In this document: positions 20,101 to 28,474 of the stretch, in pieces
Layout: every line of letters starts with the position of its first letter
Numbering within the stretch: the stretch's first letter is position 1
NCBI RefSeq assembly: GCF_003590875.1
Contig: NZ_QYUN01000002.1
Location: 1,736,001-1,800,000, forward strand
DNA length: 64,000 nt
Direction of reading: 5' to 3'
From: Noviherbaspirillum cavernae
GTDB taxonomy: Bacteria > Pseudomonadota > Gammaproteobacteria > Burkholderiales > Burkholderiaceae_D
The notes under the pieces: generated by a model
What the model saw: the letters and a program-made list of their open reading frames with translations, nothing else
Databases searched by the model: none
What the model was told of the DNA's origin: nothing
Program-made: the position numbers and the translations under genes

Positions 20101-21778
20101 GACCGATGTCAATGGCTTCTACCAGTTCGACAACCTGCATTGCCCCGGCTATGAGGCTTCCGGGCTGCCGGTCGGCACCGGTTTTGAAATCGGCTTCAAC
20201 AAGGATGGCAACAAGTATCCGGCATTGCCGACCTCGGGCGACAATCGCGGTTCAACGACAGCAGCCGGCGGTAGTGTCATTACCAATATCACGCTGCTGG
20301 CGAGCGACGAAGTCGTCGAACAGAATCTGCCGCTCGATCCGTCCGGCGTCGTGTACGACTCCGTTACGCGCAATCCGATTGCCGGCGCGGTCGTCCGTAT
20401 CGATGGTCCGGCGGGCTTCAATCCGACGACGCATCTGGTCGGCGGCAACGCGGCGCAATCGCAGACGGTCGGCAGCGATGGTTACTACCAGTACCTGCTG
20501 CAAAACGGCTTCCCGAGCGGCACCTACACCTTGTCGGTCACTGCGCCGGGCGGCTATCTGCCGGCGCCATCGAGCAACCTGCCCGCATGTAACGGCGCGG
20601 CGGTGGTAGGGGCCTTGCCGAATCCGGCGCTGGTCCAGGCCAGCGATACCGCGCCGGGATTGTCGGTGACGCAGCAAACCGATCCGAGCGCCTGCGTCGG
20701 CATGGTGCCGGGTGGCGCGACGACGACGCAGTACTACTTCAGCTTCGTGATCACGAACGGTGTATCCGCGCCGATTCTGAACAACCACATCCCGCTCGAT
20801 CCGGTGCAAGTCGGTTCGATCCTGGTCACCAAGACCACGCCGCTGGTGAATGTGGCGCGCGGCGATCTGGTGCCGTACACGATCACGGCATCGAATACGC
20901 TGACGACGCCGATTCCCGGCGTGAACGTGGTCGATCAGATTCCGCCCGGCTTCAAGTATCGCCTGGGCAGCGCAACGCTCAACGGCGTGGCGGTGGAGCC
21001 GGTCGTCAAGGGGCGCGTGCTGACCTGGCCGAACCAGAGGTTCGTGGCGAAAGAGAAGAAGACGTATCGCCTGATCCTGACGGTGGGCGCGGGCGTCGGC
21101 GACGGCAACTATGTCAACCAGGCATGGGCCGCCAACAACGCGACCAATCTGATGCTGTCGAACCTCGCGACCGCCACCGTGCGCATCGTGCCCGATCCGA
21201 CCTTCGATTGCCCGGACATCATCGGCAAGGTCTTCGACGACCGCAATGCCAACGGCTATCAGGATCAGGACGAACCGGGCATTCCTGCGGTGCGTGTCGT
21301 CACGCCGCGCGGCTTGCTGGTCAATTCCGATAGCGAAGGCCGCTTTCACGTGCCGTGCGCGGATATCCCGAACGCGGATCGCGGTTCCAACTTCGTGATG
21401 AAGCTGGACGAACGTTCGCTGCCGAGCGGTTATCGCGTCACGACCGAAAACCCGCGCGATGTCCGCATCACCCGCGGCAAGGTGGTCAAGCTGAACTTCG
21501 GCGCCACCATCCATCGCGTGATTCGCATTGAACTCAGCGATGCGGCCTTCGTCTCCGGCGAGGTGAGCTTGCTGCCGCAATGGCAGAAGCAGTTCGACGC
21601 CGTGCCGTCGCAGTTGAAGCAGAGGCCGTCCGTGGTGCGACTTGCCTATCAGCCCGGCAAGGATGACGCCGCGCTGGTGCAGAAACGTGTGGATGCAATC
21701 CGAATGCAGATACGGGAACGCTGGAAAGCGCAGAAAGGGGAGTACACGCTCAACATCGAAACCGAGGACGCACAATGA
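14126..21778 (+). CDS. Giant secreted DUF11/SdrD-B-like repeat protein (2550 aa)
   Basis: A signal peptide (basic start, hydrophobic core, ALA cleavage near residue 38) leads into about ten DUF11-like Ig-fold repeats (residues ~39-1425), each starting like I-K-F-P---G. Most carry two cysteines, one in a TTC block and one in GSC/GTC. Then come SdrD-B-like repeats (~1430-1980) with DxNNNGxxD calcium-type loops (VFLDQNNNGVQD, VFTDPNNDGVFN, VYADANDNGV), a CarboxypepD-like unit (~2071), another DUF11 unit (~2230) and a last SdrD-B unit (~2361, IIGKVFDDRNANGYQDQDE). No LPXTG, passenger barrel or RTX signal is seen. Its stop overlaps the next start by 4 bp, so it is coupled to the OmpA/barrel gene. 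A surface or matrix structural role is inferred. Confidence 0.88.
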   Translation: MRRFSLLRRIFRVASDRRSFRSLLLVFAAMACSGQALAALDVSMSVTPGYANPIYPGDITSFRISLSNSNAVSAVTGVGFTNSMPAQITVAGVGVKSYSCVDGDGTSAATSGTVTASGSTISLSGGSVPKAKAGGASGKCDIDVEVTSLVRNNAFINTIAAGAVTGTDNTGAVANGTQAQQSINVNNFALPTISKSFSSSIIVKGDETVRLSMVISNASGATTLPLNGASDSPAFALRDTLPAGLQVATTPNATATCSGAGVAPAFSPAAGNTVLTAVGGTVAAGGTCTLAVDLVGTTTGGAYNKDVVNTISRTADFGNKRGLVPASDATASLSIHSLLRVAKQFTLGTISAGQQSTLVITLNNDSPVSPITLTTFADSPIDGIGNPSYGLKVSGTPTTTCGGTATATGGNIGITMTGGAIPAKGSCTITVPYKGTLQAAGTPQAFTNTIAEGAVGTSDPDIVSKSATHSVTVVDQLLINKSSNPAKIAAGNPIQYTITINNYSSSPLSNVVLTDPLPSGVLALPAMPAAPSLSGTGCSGLSHNIPSLPASMATPRFTIGTVPAGTGAAPGACSVTFWAMAPKSSGVSTVLTNTIPAGNVGVGGIYNTNVSSAAATVDSTITISKVFNPSSTSEGTVSLLTLTLTNISSQAVTNAGFTDNLPLGSTGLQLVVANPASASTTCGGALTAVPGSNSISLSGANIPARANNGTGAFGTCQVQVKVIGPAGTYVNTLPAGALTGTQLYADGTTDTISSPGPVSASLTYTSALAASKVFSPATVSSGGKATVRINLTNKDTGTLNNVSVIDPLPAGMTIASPSNAYSTCGGSPVITATPGAASASVSGVVLPPNGKCDFLFDVIATGASNWVNTIPVGNVTATGGVQNVLPVTATLQNSTAGAVIVTNNTNPNSLSAPGASSVLTVNISNTGSVALSGLGLVNHFTVNGLANGTPTGMRVASTANLGTTCPGGIVSTSADGTSVTLSNATLAAGASCTITANVTLNTTGTVQDTIPVGAITSSQGISNTLLTVTSLSAGANIGVIKQFTPAVIKPGDRSRLRLTFINPVTLALNDLTAVDNLPAGLVVPAGANPMTTCSGATVSAPTANQVKVTGGSLPAATTGTSTTCYAEIDVQAASVGSYTNIIVVGDVTGTIGGGSASNPSPGTSTLEVRNPVTIGKAIAPASVTPGTPATVTLTLTNSNAIALTNAVLTDNLPANVVVAQAPNASTTCAGGVISAPISATSVALTGATLPANGSCTVKFDVVSNIAGVYVNTIPAGNLVTAQGVTNETPASATLSLLDPPTVNKQFSPIAISANGKSTLTIVLGNTNSTDATLSAALVDTLPTLPGNIVVATPNNLSGTCTLASVSAPAGGATVTYASGAKIPAGGCTISVDVTGTVEGTYNNFIPAGALVTNIGKNVQPASANLEISPLGFVSGKVFKDNNVVPNGTFELGTDVAIANVALTLTGTSYGPDGVAGGGDDTAVSLNTVTDALGNYAFTGLNPGSYSVTETVQPAGTMNGITTAGTIAGAGGGIAGTATGIAVTPSRISNIVLNKDGSGKVSVSANNNFAEVVPSSIGGKVFLDQNNNGVQDLADTALPGVTVELLNASSVVVATTVTDANGAYSFNNLVPGKYSVREPTQPENTVNGKTVAGTVGNGGTAGTPTANTVLPSVIANITLPPGTATTGNNFAEAPSGRQISGRVFTDPNNDGVFNAGDIGLAGVTINLSGTDVNGTAVTRTTTTGPDGRYTFIGLAEGTYTVTEPTQPLRTDNGITTAGSTGGTATVVAVKPSAISAINLTGTNSISVDNNFAEIPILVGVVSGKVYADANDNGVAEAGEKGIGGVKLSLTGTDVNGSTVNLSTTTAADGSYSFNNLPPSNAAGYTITELQPALYKDGKTTVAAGNPGTAASSKPVLSNNSDVIRNVSVIAGDVLTGYNFGEIGGLSLKPPIVNGYVYLDRDHTRVRPTDGSAAGLEGWTAQLTQNGTAVCTTTTDVNGFYQFDNLHCPGYEASGLPVGTGFEIGFNKDGNKYPALPTSGDNRGSTTAAGGSVITNITLLASDEVVEQNLPLDPSGVVYDSVTRNPIAGAVVRIDGPAGFNPTTHLVGGNAAQSQTVGSDGYYQYLLQNGFPSGTYTLSVTAPGGYLPAPSSNLPACNGAAVVGALPNPALVQASDTAPGLSVTQQTDPSACVGMVPGGATTTQYYFSFVITNGVSAPILNNHIPLDPVQVGSILVTKTTPLVNVARGDLVPYTITASNTLTTPIPGVNVVDQIPPGFKYRLGSATLNGVAVEPVVKGRVLTWPNQRFVAKEKKTYRLILTVGAGVGDGNYVNQAWAANNATNLMLSNLATATVRIVPDPTFDCPDIIGKVFDDRNANGYQDQDEPGIPAVRVVTPRGLLVNSDSEGRFHVPCADIPNADRGSNFVMKLDERSLPSGYRVTTENPRDVRITRGKVVKLNFGATIHRVIRIELSDAAFVSGEVSLLPQWQKQFDAVPSQLKQRPSVVRLAYQPGKDDAALVQKRVDAIRMQIRERWKAQKGEYTLNIETEDAQ

Positions 21779-23379
21779 ACGCAACACGTCATATGAATAT
21801 CCGTGCGCGGATTCGTGGGAATTTCCAGGCCAAGAGATTGGCAGTTCTGCTGAGTGCAGTGGGAATGACATGCCTGCCCCTCAGGGCGCAGGAAACCGGT
21901 AACACGCATGAGGATGCCGTCAACCTGCGCGGCAAGATGGTGGACCGCAGCCGCGTCGATGACGCGCATGTGTCGCCGAACAGCGAAAGGCAAGCGACCG
22001 AGTTTGCCAAGCTGACGCCGTCGGCGTTGACGCTCGCCGAACGCAAGACCATGCTGGAAGCGGTCGCGCCGGAAGGTGCCGCGCAACGCAGCGTCGTCAT
22101 CGAGGATGAAATCAAGGGCAGTCATTTCGAGTCGGGCAAGGCAGTGCTGCTGCCGCGCACGATGGAAGTGCTGAACGGCTTGCTGAACAATCTGAAGGGC
22201 AAGCGCGATATCCGCATCCAGATCGTCGGTCATACCGACAGCCAGCGCATCGCGGCGAGCTTGCGTCCTGTCTATCCTGACAATCAGGCCTTGTCCGAGG
22301 CACGGGCACTGGCGGTCGCGGCGTTTCTGAAGCAGGGCTTGCAGATTCCGGCGGACGCCTTTTCCGTGAGCGGCAAGGGCGAGACGCAGCCGGTAGCCAG
22401 CAACGCGAATCCGGAGGGAATGGCAAAGAACCGGCGCGTCGAAATCCGTGTCTGGTTCAGCGAGGCGCCGGCCCAAGTCACGGTCACACGAGAAAAAGTC
22501 ATCGACAACAATGCCTGCGTGACGAACCCGTCGGCAGCCGAGTTGCCGTTCTCCATCAGCATCGACGGCCAGCCGGTGCAACTCGATGCCAAGGCGCAGG
22601 AAGCCGACTTCCAGCGTTGCGTCGATGTCGCGCTGGAAAAGGCCGACATCCAGATCAAGTTCGATCCGTTGAATGTATCGCCGGCGTTGAACGTGTGGGT
22701 GGTGCCGAGCACCGCCGTGCGCGGCAAGCAAACCTATTTCGGTACTTATACCAATTACGCCTGGTGGCTGCGTCGCGCCGAGCTGCGCGTCTTTGCCAAG
22801 GGACAGAATGCACAGGAAACACCGTTCGCCGTCGTGCCGCTCGCGCCGGGCGCAGCGCTGCAATGGCAGGTGCCGGACGATGCGCCGACCGAACTGGTTT
22901 ACCTGTTGCGTGTCTATGACGCCGATGGCCGTTTCGACGAGACGTTGCAGAAGCCGATGCGCTTGCTGGAACGCGCCGATGTACTGGTCGATGCGCAACG
23001 CGTGCAACGCGAAAAATTGTCCGGTTGGGGCGAATCCAGTCTGCACCTGAGGAACATTCCGGCACGCGGCGGTTCGGTCAGCATCAGCGGCGAAAAGATT
23101 CAACCGGGCCAGACCGTGACGGCGATGGGCATTGCAGTGCCGGTCGATGACAAGGGCAAGTTTGCCTTGCGCCAGATTCTTCCGCCGGGGCCGCATCAAG
23201 TGGATGTCGCGGTCAAGGATGCCAACGGCAAGGGCGCGAGCTTCCGCCGCAATCTGTCGATTGCCGATCAGGACTGGTTCTACGTCGCCGTCGCCGATCT
23301 GACGGTTGGCCGCGACAGCACGACCGGGCCGGCCCAACTGGTGACCAACGATACGCAGCACTACGACAACAAGACCTAG
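21775..23379 (+). CDS. OmpA-domain protein, N-terminal part of an amber-interrupted gene
   Basis: The product has a signal peptide (cleavage near Ala38), an OmpA C-terminal-type peptidoglycan-binding domain at about residues 105-225 (FESGKAVLLPRTMEVLN, VGHTDSQ, LSEARALAVAAFL, NRRVEIRVW), then periplasmic Ig-like units (to ~530). It ends at TAG 23377-23379 (codon 535). The same frame continues without a break to 26262 as a long outer-membrane barrel, so this is very probably the first third of a 1495-codon gene. The cause may be a real nonsense mutation, suppression, or a sequence error. It overlaps the giant repeat gene by 4 bp (ATGA). Confidence 0.85.
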   Translation: MNATRHMNIRARIRGNFQAKRLAVLLSAVGMTCLPLRAQETGNTHEDAVNLRGKMVDRSRVDDAHVSPNSERQATEFAKLTPSALTLAERKTMLEAVAPEGAAQRSVVIEDEIKGSHFESGKAVLLPRTMEVLNGLLNNLKGKRDIRIQIVGHTDSQRIAASLRPVYPDNQALSEARALAVAAFLKQGLQIPADAFSVSGKGETQPVASNANPEGMAKNRRVEIRVWFSEAPAQVTVTREKVIDNNACVTNPSAAELPFSISIDGQPVQLDAKAQEADFQRCVDVALEKADIQIKFDPLNVSPALNVWVVPSTAVRGKQTYFGTYTNYAWWLRRAELRVFAKGQNAQETPFAVVPLAPGAALQWQVPDDAPTELVYLLRVYDADGRFDETLQKPMRLLERADVLVDAQRVQREKLSGWGESSLHLRNIPARGGSVSISGEKIQPGQTVTAMGIAVPVDDKGKFALRQILPPGPHQVDVAVKDANGKGASFRRNLSIADQDWFYVAVADLTVGRDSTTGPAQLVTNDTQHYDNKT

Positions 23380-23475
23380 ATCGATGGTCGGGGTGCGTTT
23401 TATCTCAAGGGAAAGATCAAGGGCGACGTCCTGCTGACCGCCAGCGCGGACACGCGCGAGCAGCCGTTCAAGGAC

Positions 23476-26262
23476 TTGTTCAGCAACTTCAGCAGCAAGG
23501 ACCCGAACTATCTGCTGCGGCGCATTGACCCGGACCGCTATTACCCCGTGTATGGCGACGACAGCACCATCGTCGATGACGCGCCGACGCAGGGCAAGTT
23601 CTACGTCAAGCTGGAAAAAGATAATTCCTACGTCATGTGGGGGAATTTCCAGACCGCATGGACCGGCACCGAACTGACGCAATACAGTCGCGGCCTGTAT
23701 GGTGCCAACGTGCTGTGGAATGGCAAGGACGCGACGCGCTACGGCGAGAAGAGCAGCACCGTCAATGTGTTCGCGGCAGATCCGGGCACCTTGCAGTCGC
23801 GCGAGGAATTCCGCGGCACCGGCGGTTCGCTGTATTACCTGCATCACATGGACGTGACGGAAGGCTCCGAGCGCCTGTGGGTGGAAATCCGCGACAAGGA
23901 TTCCGGCCTGGTGATTCAGCGCACACCGCTGACGCCGGCGCAGGATTACGACATCAATTATCTGCAAGGACGCGTGACCTTGCGCGCGCCGCTGCCTTCG
24001 GTGGCGGACGGCAGCACGCTGGTGCAGACGTCGAGCGCCAACGGCAATCCTGTCTACCTGATCACGACCTATGAATACGTGCCGGGTCTGACCGAAATCA
24101 GCGGGAACGCCATCGGTCTGCGCGCCAGCCACTGGTTCAACGACAACCTGCGTGTCGGCCTGAGCCTGTACCGGCAGGGAGAGAACGGACAGGACCAGAA
24201 CCTGAAGGGCATCGACACCACCTTGCGCTACAAGCCGGGCACCTGGCTGAAAGCGGAAGTGGCGCGCTCCAGTGGCATTGGCACCACGACCTTGACCTCG
24301 CTCACCGGCGGCTACGATTTCACGCAGAGCCTGTTGAGCAACCAGACCGCCAATGCCAAGCGCGTCGATGCGACGGTCGATCTGGCCGATGTCAGCGACA
24401 TGAAGGGCCGCATGTCTGCCTACTGGCAGCAGCGCGACGCAGGATTCTCGGGGCCGGGACTGGCATTGCCGAACGGCGAGGCGATGGAGCAAAAGGGATT
24501 GGCAGCGACTGTTCCGGTCAATGACAAGACCGATGTCACCGCCAAGCTCGATTATCGTGACGCCACCAGCCAGAGTGCGAACGCGGTGGAAGCGGCAGTA
24601 CGCCGCAAGATCGATGCCGAATGGGGTGCATCAGTCGGTGTCCGGCGCGATGACCGTTCCAATGCGAATGTCAATGCGGCGGCCGGCGTGATCACCAATG
24701 CCAGCCCGATCCTGAGTCAGAACGGCACACGCAGCGATGTCATTGTCCGCGTCGATTATCGTCCGCTGGAAGAAGGCGAGGCCGAGAAGCTGGCGGCGAT
24801 GCAAAAGACTGAGGGGGGCGAACCGGCTGCCGCTGCCGCCACCGCTTCGGTTGCAGCCGGCTTGCCAGGTAACGGACAGAACAATCCGACGTCCTCCTTG
24901 CTGCCATCGGCGAACTCGACCGACAGTATCGCGTCGCGCACCGTCAGCGATGCCACCTCGGCCGCTGGCGTCGCGGCGGCGCGCGTGCCCGGTTTGCAAT
25001 ACAAGTCCTGGGACACTTACGGCTTCGTGCAGGCAACCGTCGCGCGCTCCGGCGATCGCGGCGAAAACGACCGCGCCGGGGTCGGCGGAAGCTGGCAAGC
25101 CACCGAGCGCCTGCGTTTCGGCGCGGAAGGATCGGGCGGCAGCGGCGGCGTCGGCGGCCGCTTGAGTGGAAACTATCGGGTGGACGATCGCAGCACGGTC
25201 TATCTGACCTATGCGATGGAAACCGAAAGCCAGGACAGCAACTATGCCGGTCGCCAGGCCACTCTGGCCTCGGGGACGCATTATCGCTACAGCGATCAGA
25301 TCGGCATGTTCGGCGAAACGCGCTGGTCCAACGGCGCCGGGCCCAAGAGCCTGACGCACGCATTCGGCGTCGATCTGGCGCCGGACAAGAACTGGACCTA
25401 TGGCGTGAAGTATGAGACGGGCACCTTGTCCGATCCGGTCTCCGGCGACTTGAAGCGCGATGCGATCGGCCTGACCGCCGCATACCGCGACAAGGATTTC
25501 AAATACACGAGCGCGCTGGAGTTCCGCAATGACCGGACCAGTACGCTGGGCAATGTGGCCGGTACTTGCGTCACTTCGGACATCAACGGCAATTGCGCAG
25601 GTGTCGCCAGCGACAACAATCGCCGCACATGGCTGCTGAAGAATTCCGCGCAATACCAGCTTGACCCCGCATGGCGTTTGCTCGGCAAACTGAATCTTTC
25701 GCGCAGCAGCAACAGCCAGGGGGCGTTCTACGACGGCGACTATACGGAAACCGTGCTCGGCGCGGCCTATCGCCCGGTGAACAACGACCGCTGGAATACG
25801 CTGTTCAAATACACGTATTTCTACAACCTGCCGTCGCCCGGCCAGGTGGACAGCGTCACTGGCGGTGCGCTCGACTTCACGCAGAAGAGCCATGTGTTCA
25901 ATATCGACACGACCTACGATGTCGTGCCGTGGCTGTCGGTGGGCGTCAAGTACGGTCTGCGCATGGGGCAGTTGCGCATGTCCAAGACCGAGGGTGAATG
26001 GTTCTCCAGCCGCGCAGACCTGTGGATCCTGCGCGCCGACCTGCACCTGGTGAAGGAGTGGGATGCCCTGATCGAAGCACGTCGACTGCGTGCGCAGGAA
26101 GCGAGCGATGTGCGTTCCGGCTATCTGGCCGGGATTTACCGGCACGTCAACAAGAACGTTAAAATCGGCGTCGGTTACAACTTCACCGATTTCTCCGACG
26201 ACTTGACAGATTTGTCCTATCGCAGCCGAGGCTGGTTCCTCAATGCGCTGGCGACTTTCTGA
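23476..26262 (+). CDS. Outer-membrane beta-barrel part of the amber-interrupted gene
   Basis: This is in the same frame as the OmpA-domain gene; coding continues straight from 23380 and the TTG at 23476 is only the first possible start after the amber codon. The sequence has alternating strands with aromatic girdles and ends in ...GWFLNALATF, a C-terminal Phe typical of outer-membrane barrels. An early section (LWVEIRDKDSGLVI, then DYDINYLQGRVTL) resembles plug or hairpin modules in very large barrels such as SprA; I am not sure of that. Alone it has no signal peptide, so it would not be exported unless read through from upstream. Probable role: surface display or export of the giant repeat protein. 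Confidence 0.75.
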   Translation: MFSNFSSKDPNYLLRRIDPDRYYPVYGDDSTIVDDAPTQGKFYVKLEKDNSYVMWGNFQTAWTGTELTQYSRGLYGANVLWNGKDATRYGEKSSTVNVFAADPGTLQSREEFRGTGGSLYYLHHMDVTEGSERLWVEIRDKDSGLVIQRTPLTPAQDYDINYLQGRVTLRAPLPSVADGSTLVQTSSANGNPVYLITTYEYVPGLTEISGNAIGLRASHWFNDNLRVGLSLYRQGENGQDQNLKGIDTTLRYKPGTWLKAEVARSSGIGTTTLTSLTGGYDFTQSLLSNQTANAKRVDATVDLADVSDMKGRMSAYWQQRDAGFSGPGLALPNGEAMEQKGLAATVPVNDKTDVTAKLDYRDATSQSANAVEAAVRRKIDAEWGASVGVRRDDRSNANVNAAAGVITNASPILSQNGTRSDVIVRVDYRPLEEGEAEKLAAMQKTEGGEPAAAAATASVAAGLPGNGQNNPTSSLLPSANSTDSIASRTVSDATSAAGVAAARVPGLQYKSWDTYGFVQATVARSGDRGENDRAGVGGSWQATERLRFGAEGSGGSGGVGGRLSGNYRVDDRSTVYLTYAMETESQDSNYAGRQATLASGTHYRYSDQIGMFGETRWSNGAGPKSLTHAFGVDLAPDKNWTYGVKYETGTLSDPVSGDLKRDAIGLTAAYRDKDFKYTSALEFRNDRTSTLGNVAGTCVTSDINGNCAGVASDNNRRTWLLKNSAQYQLDPAWRLLGKLNLSRSSNSQGAFYDGDYTETVLGAAYRPVNNDRWNTLFKYTYFYNLPSPGQVDSVTGGALDFTQKSHVFNIDTTYDVVPWLSVGVKYGLRMGQLRMSKTEGEWFSSRADLWILRADLHLVKEWDALIEARRLRAQEASDVRSGYLAGIYRHVNKNVKIGVGYNFTDFSDDLTDLSYRSRGWFLNALATF

Positions 26263-26293
26263 CGTCATGCAGGAGCGGCCGGTTTGTGCCACG

Positions 26294-26320
26294 GGCGACG
26301 GGAATAAGGATCCCGTCGCC
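26294..26320 (+). terminator. Strong hairpin between barrel gene and sensor kinase
   Basis: GGCGACGGGA (26294-26303) and TCCCGTCGCC (26311-26320) form a perfect 10-bp stem with a 7-base loop. No T run follows, so it is either a weak terminator or a transcript-stability element that lowers kinase expression relative to the surface proteins. Confidence 0.5.
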
Positions 26321-26349
26321 ATCCCGGTTGATCTTCCAATACCATCGTC

Positions 26350-28410
26350 ATGAGCCTTGTTTCCCGTTATCTGTTGATGCTGTTGTTGTTCGTGTGCTGC
26401 GCCTGGGCGAGAGCGGAGCCGCTGGCATTGGATCATGAGAGGGAAGAATTGGCCGGGTACATGTCGGTGTTCATCGACAAGTCGGGCAAGATGGACTTCG
26501 AGGACGTCGCCGCTCCTTACAACAGCGAACGTTTTCGGCCCTTGAAGGGCGAGCTGAATGAAGGTATTACCGATGCCGCCATCTGGCTCAAATTCACCGT
26601 CCAACGGTCATCGCAGTATCCCGCCGAATGGTGGCTGGAAGTTCAGCCGGCACTGATCGAGCAGCTCAATCTGTATGTGCCGAATGCCGACGGCAGCTAC
26701 ACCATGCGACAGGCGGGCACGCACCTTCCATTCGCGAAGCGCGAAGTGGAATACCGGAACCCCGTTTTCAAGCTGCAGTTGCCGACCTCCGTCCCGCAAA
26801 CGTATTACCTTCGGATCAAGACGGTTGCCCGGAGCTCCATGCACCTGACCTTCTGGCAACCGGAGGCATTTCTGTCCAAACTTGGCAGCGAGCAGCTTGT
26901 GTTGGGACTGTTTCTCGGGGTGTACGCCATGCTGGCGCTGGCCAGTTTCTGGTTCGAGCGTGCCTCGCGCGACGGAGTGTATAAATTCCTCGGTTTGTAC
27001 GCACTCGGTTGTCTGTGGATGGTGCTGGCCGAAAGCGGCCTGATGTTTCAGTATTTGTTTCCCGGACATCCGCAATGGGCTCAACCGACATGGACTTTGT
27101 CGTTTCTTGTCGGCGGGCCGATGGCTATCGAATTTCTGTTCCGGTTCGTCGACATGCCGGAACGTTATCCTCGGCTGACCCGCTACTATTTGTGGGCAAT
27201 CCGGATCTACGTGCTCGGGCTGATAAGCATGATCGGATTGGGCTTCCATGCCGAGGCGGCGGCCCAACGATGGATAGTGGGTGCAACGGTGATCGCGCCG
27301 CTGACCTTTGCGATCCTGTTCGTGCCGATTCTGAAAAGCCGCAATGAGATACGTTACGCACTTTTCGCGAGTAGCGCCGCGCTTTTCGCCGAGGTCGCGA
27401 TTCGCGCCCTGTTGGAGATCGGTCATGTCGAGCGCAACATTCTCACCGAGAATGTCGGTTTTCTGGGCTCCATGACGTTCTGCCTGATCAGCTATTACGC
27501 GACCAGTCGCCGTTACTACACGATACGGCAAGCCAAGGAGCGGGCGCAAAGCGATTTGCTGGAGATGGCGCAGCGCACCGAGCAGGAGCTGGAACAGCAG
27601 GTGAGGGCAAGGACGGACGATCTGCTGGAGGCCATGAAAACAGTGGAGACGGCATTGTCGCGGGAACGCGCTGCGCATGAGGAGCAGCGCCAGTTCATCT
27701 CTACCGTGTCGCACGAGTTGCGCACGCCGCTGGCGGTGATTGATGCGACCACGCAGAACCTGACCCGCGATGCGCTGCAGGAAAACGGTCCGGCGAGGAT
27801 GCTCGGCCGGCTGGAGAAAATCCAGCAGGCGACCGAGCGCCTATCCTCCTTGTTCGACAATTATCTCAGCAGCAATCGTCTGGACATCATGTCGCAGGGT
27901 GTCCATCCGCGGCAAACGCCCTTGCTTCCCTTGCTGGAGGATGCGATTCGCTCCGCACGTCCGCTGGCGAACAGACATCTATTCCTGCTCAAGAAAAAGC
28001 ATTTGCCCGAAACAATCCATGCCGATCCGGATTTGATGCGCCTGGTCTTGCGCACGCTTGCCGACAACGCGGTCAAATATACGCCCGCAGGCTCGCTGAT
28101 CACGCTTGAGGCGAAGACGACGGAAGACGGATGGGAGATCGAGGTAAGGGATAACGGTCCTGGCATTGCGCCACAGGAGCGCGGCATGATTTTCGATCGC
28201 TATTTTCGCGGCCGCGCATCGTCGGGCCATACAGGTACGGGCCTTGGATTGCCGCTTGCAAGACGATTGATACGAATGCATGGCGGCTCGCTGACGCTGG
28301 TCGATACCAATGGGGCGGGGGCCGTCTTCAGAATCTGGCTGCCTCGGAATCCTGCCATGGCTGCCGAACCGGCAGGCAGTGGCAATGGTCTTGTCGAAGC
28401 GGGAAGCTGA
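26350..28410 (+). CDS. 7TMR-DISM sensor histidine kinase
   Basis: The 686-aa product has a signal peptide, a periplasmic 7TMR-DISM extracellular domain (residues ~25-175), seven membrane segments (~180-380), a coiled coil (~395-440), a HisKA domain with phospho-accepting His455 (VSHELRTPLAVID), and an HATPase domain with N box (LADNAVKYTP), G1 (DNGPGIAP) and G2 (GTGLGLPLARRLI). 7TMR-DISM kinases sense external ligands, often carbohydrates. It lies after the giant-protein/OmpA genes, and the nearest unpaired OmpR-type regulator is at 13245, across the same locus. The pair probably tunes surface-protein and matrix production. Confidence 0.9.
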   Translation: MSLVSRYLLMLLLFVCCAWARAEPLALDHEREELAGYMSVFIDKSGKMDFEDVAAPYNSERFRPLKGELNEGITDAAIWLKFTVQRSSQYPAEWWLEVQPALIEQLNLYVPNADGSYTMRQAGTHLPFAKREVEYRNPVFKLQLPTSVPQTYYLRIKTVARSSMHLTFWQPEAFLSKLGSEQLVLGLFLGVYAMLALASFWFERASRDGVYKFLGLYALGCLWMVLAESGLMFQYLFPGHPQWAQPTWTLSFLVGGPMAIEFLFRFVDMPERYPRLTRYYLWAIRIYVLGLISMIGLGFHAEAAAQRWIVGATVIAPLTFAILFVPILKSRNEIRYALFASSAALFAEVAIRALLEIGHVERNILTENVGFLGSMTFCLISYYATSRRYYTIRQAKERAQSDLLEMAQRTEQELEQQVRARTDDLLEAMKTVETALSRERAAHEEQRQFISTVSHELRTPLAVIDATTQNLTRDALQENGPARMLGRLEKIQQATERLSSLFDNYLSSNRLDIMSQGVHPRQTPLLPLLEDAIRSARPLANRHLFLLKKKHLPETIHADPDLMRLVLRTLADNAVKYTPAGSLITLEAKTTEDGWEIEVRDNGPGIAPQERGMIFDRYFRGRASSGHTGTGLGLPLARRLIRMHGGSLTLVDTNGAGAVFRIWLPRNPAMAAEPAGSGNGLVEAGS

Positions 28411-28474
28411 TTCTCCTGCATGGATGTGAAATCCGGGAAGTCGCTTGCAGCATCATCACAGCCGGCGAGACAGA

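Noticed and set aside
15680..20140. 1486-aa open frame on the minus strand
   Set aside because: Antisense to the giant repeat gene; its His/Arg/Asp-rich composition comes from regular codon use in the G+C-rich sense frame.
23377..23379. TAG as a pyrrolysine or other special codon
   Set aside because: No pyl genes are seen, the position is not catalytic, and a simple nonsense change or base error explains it.
21649..24492. 947-aa open frame on the minus strand
   Set aside because: Antisense to the OmpA/barrel gene, with no domain pattern.
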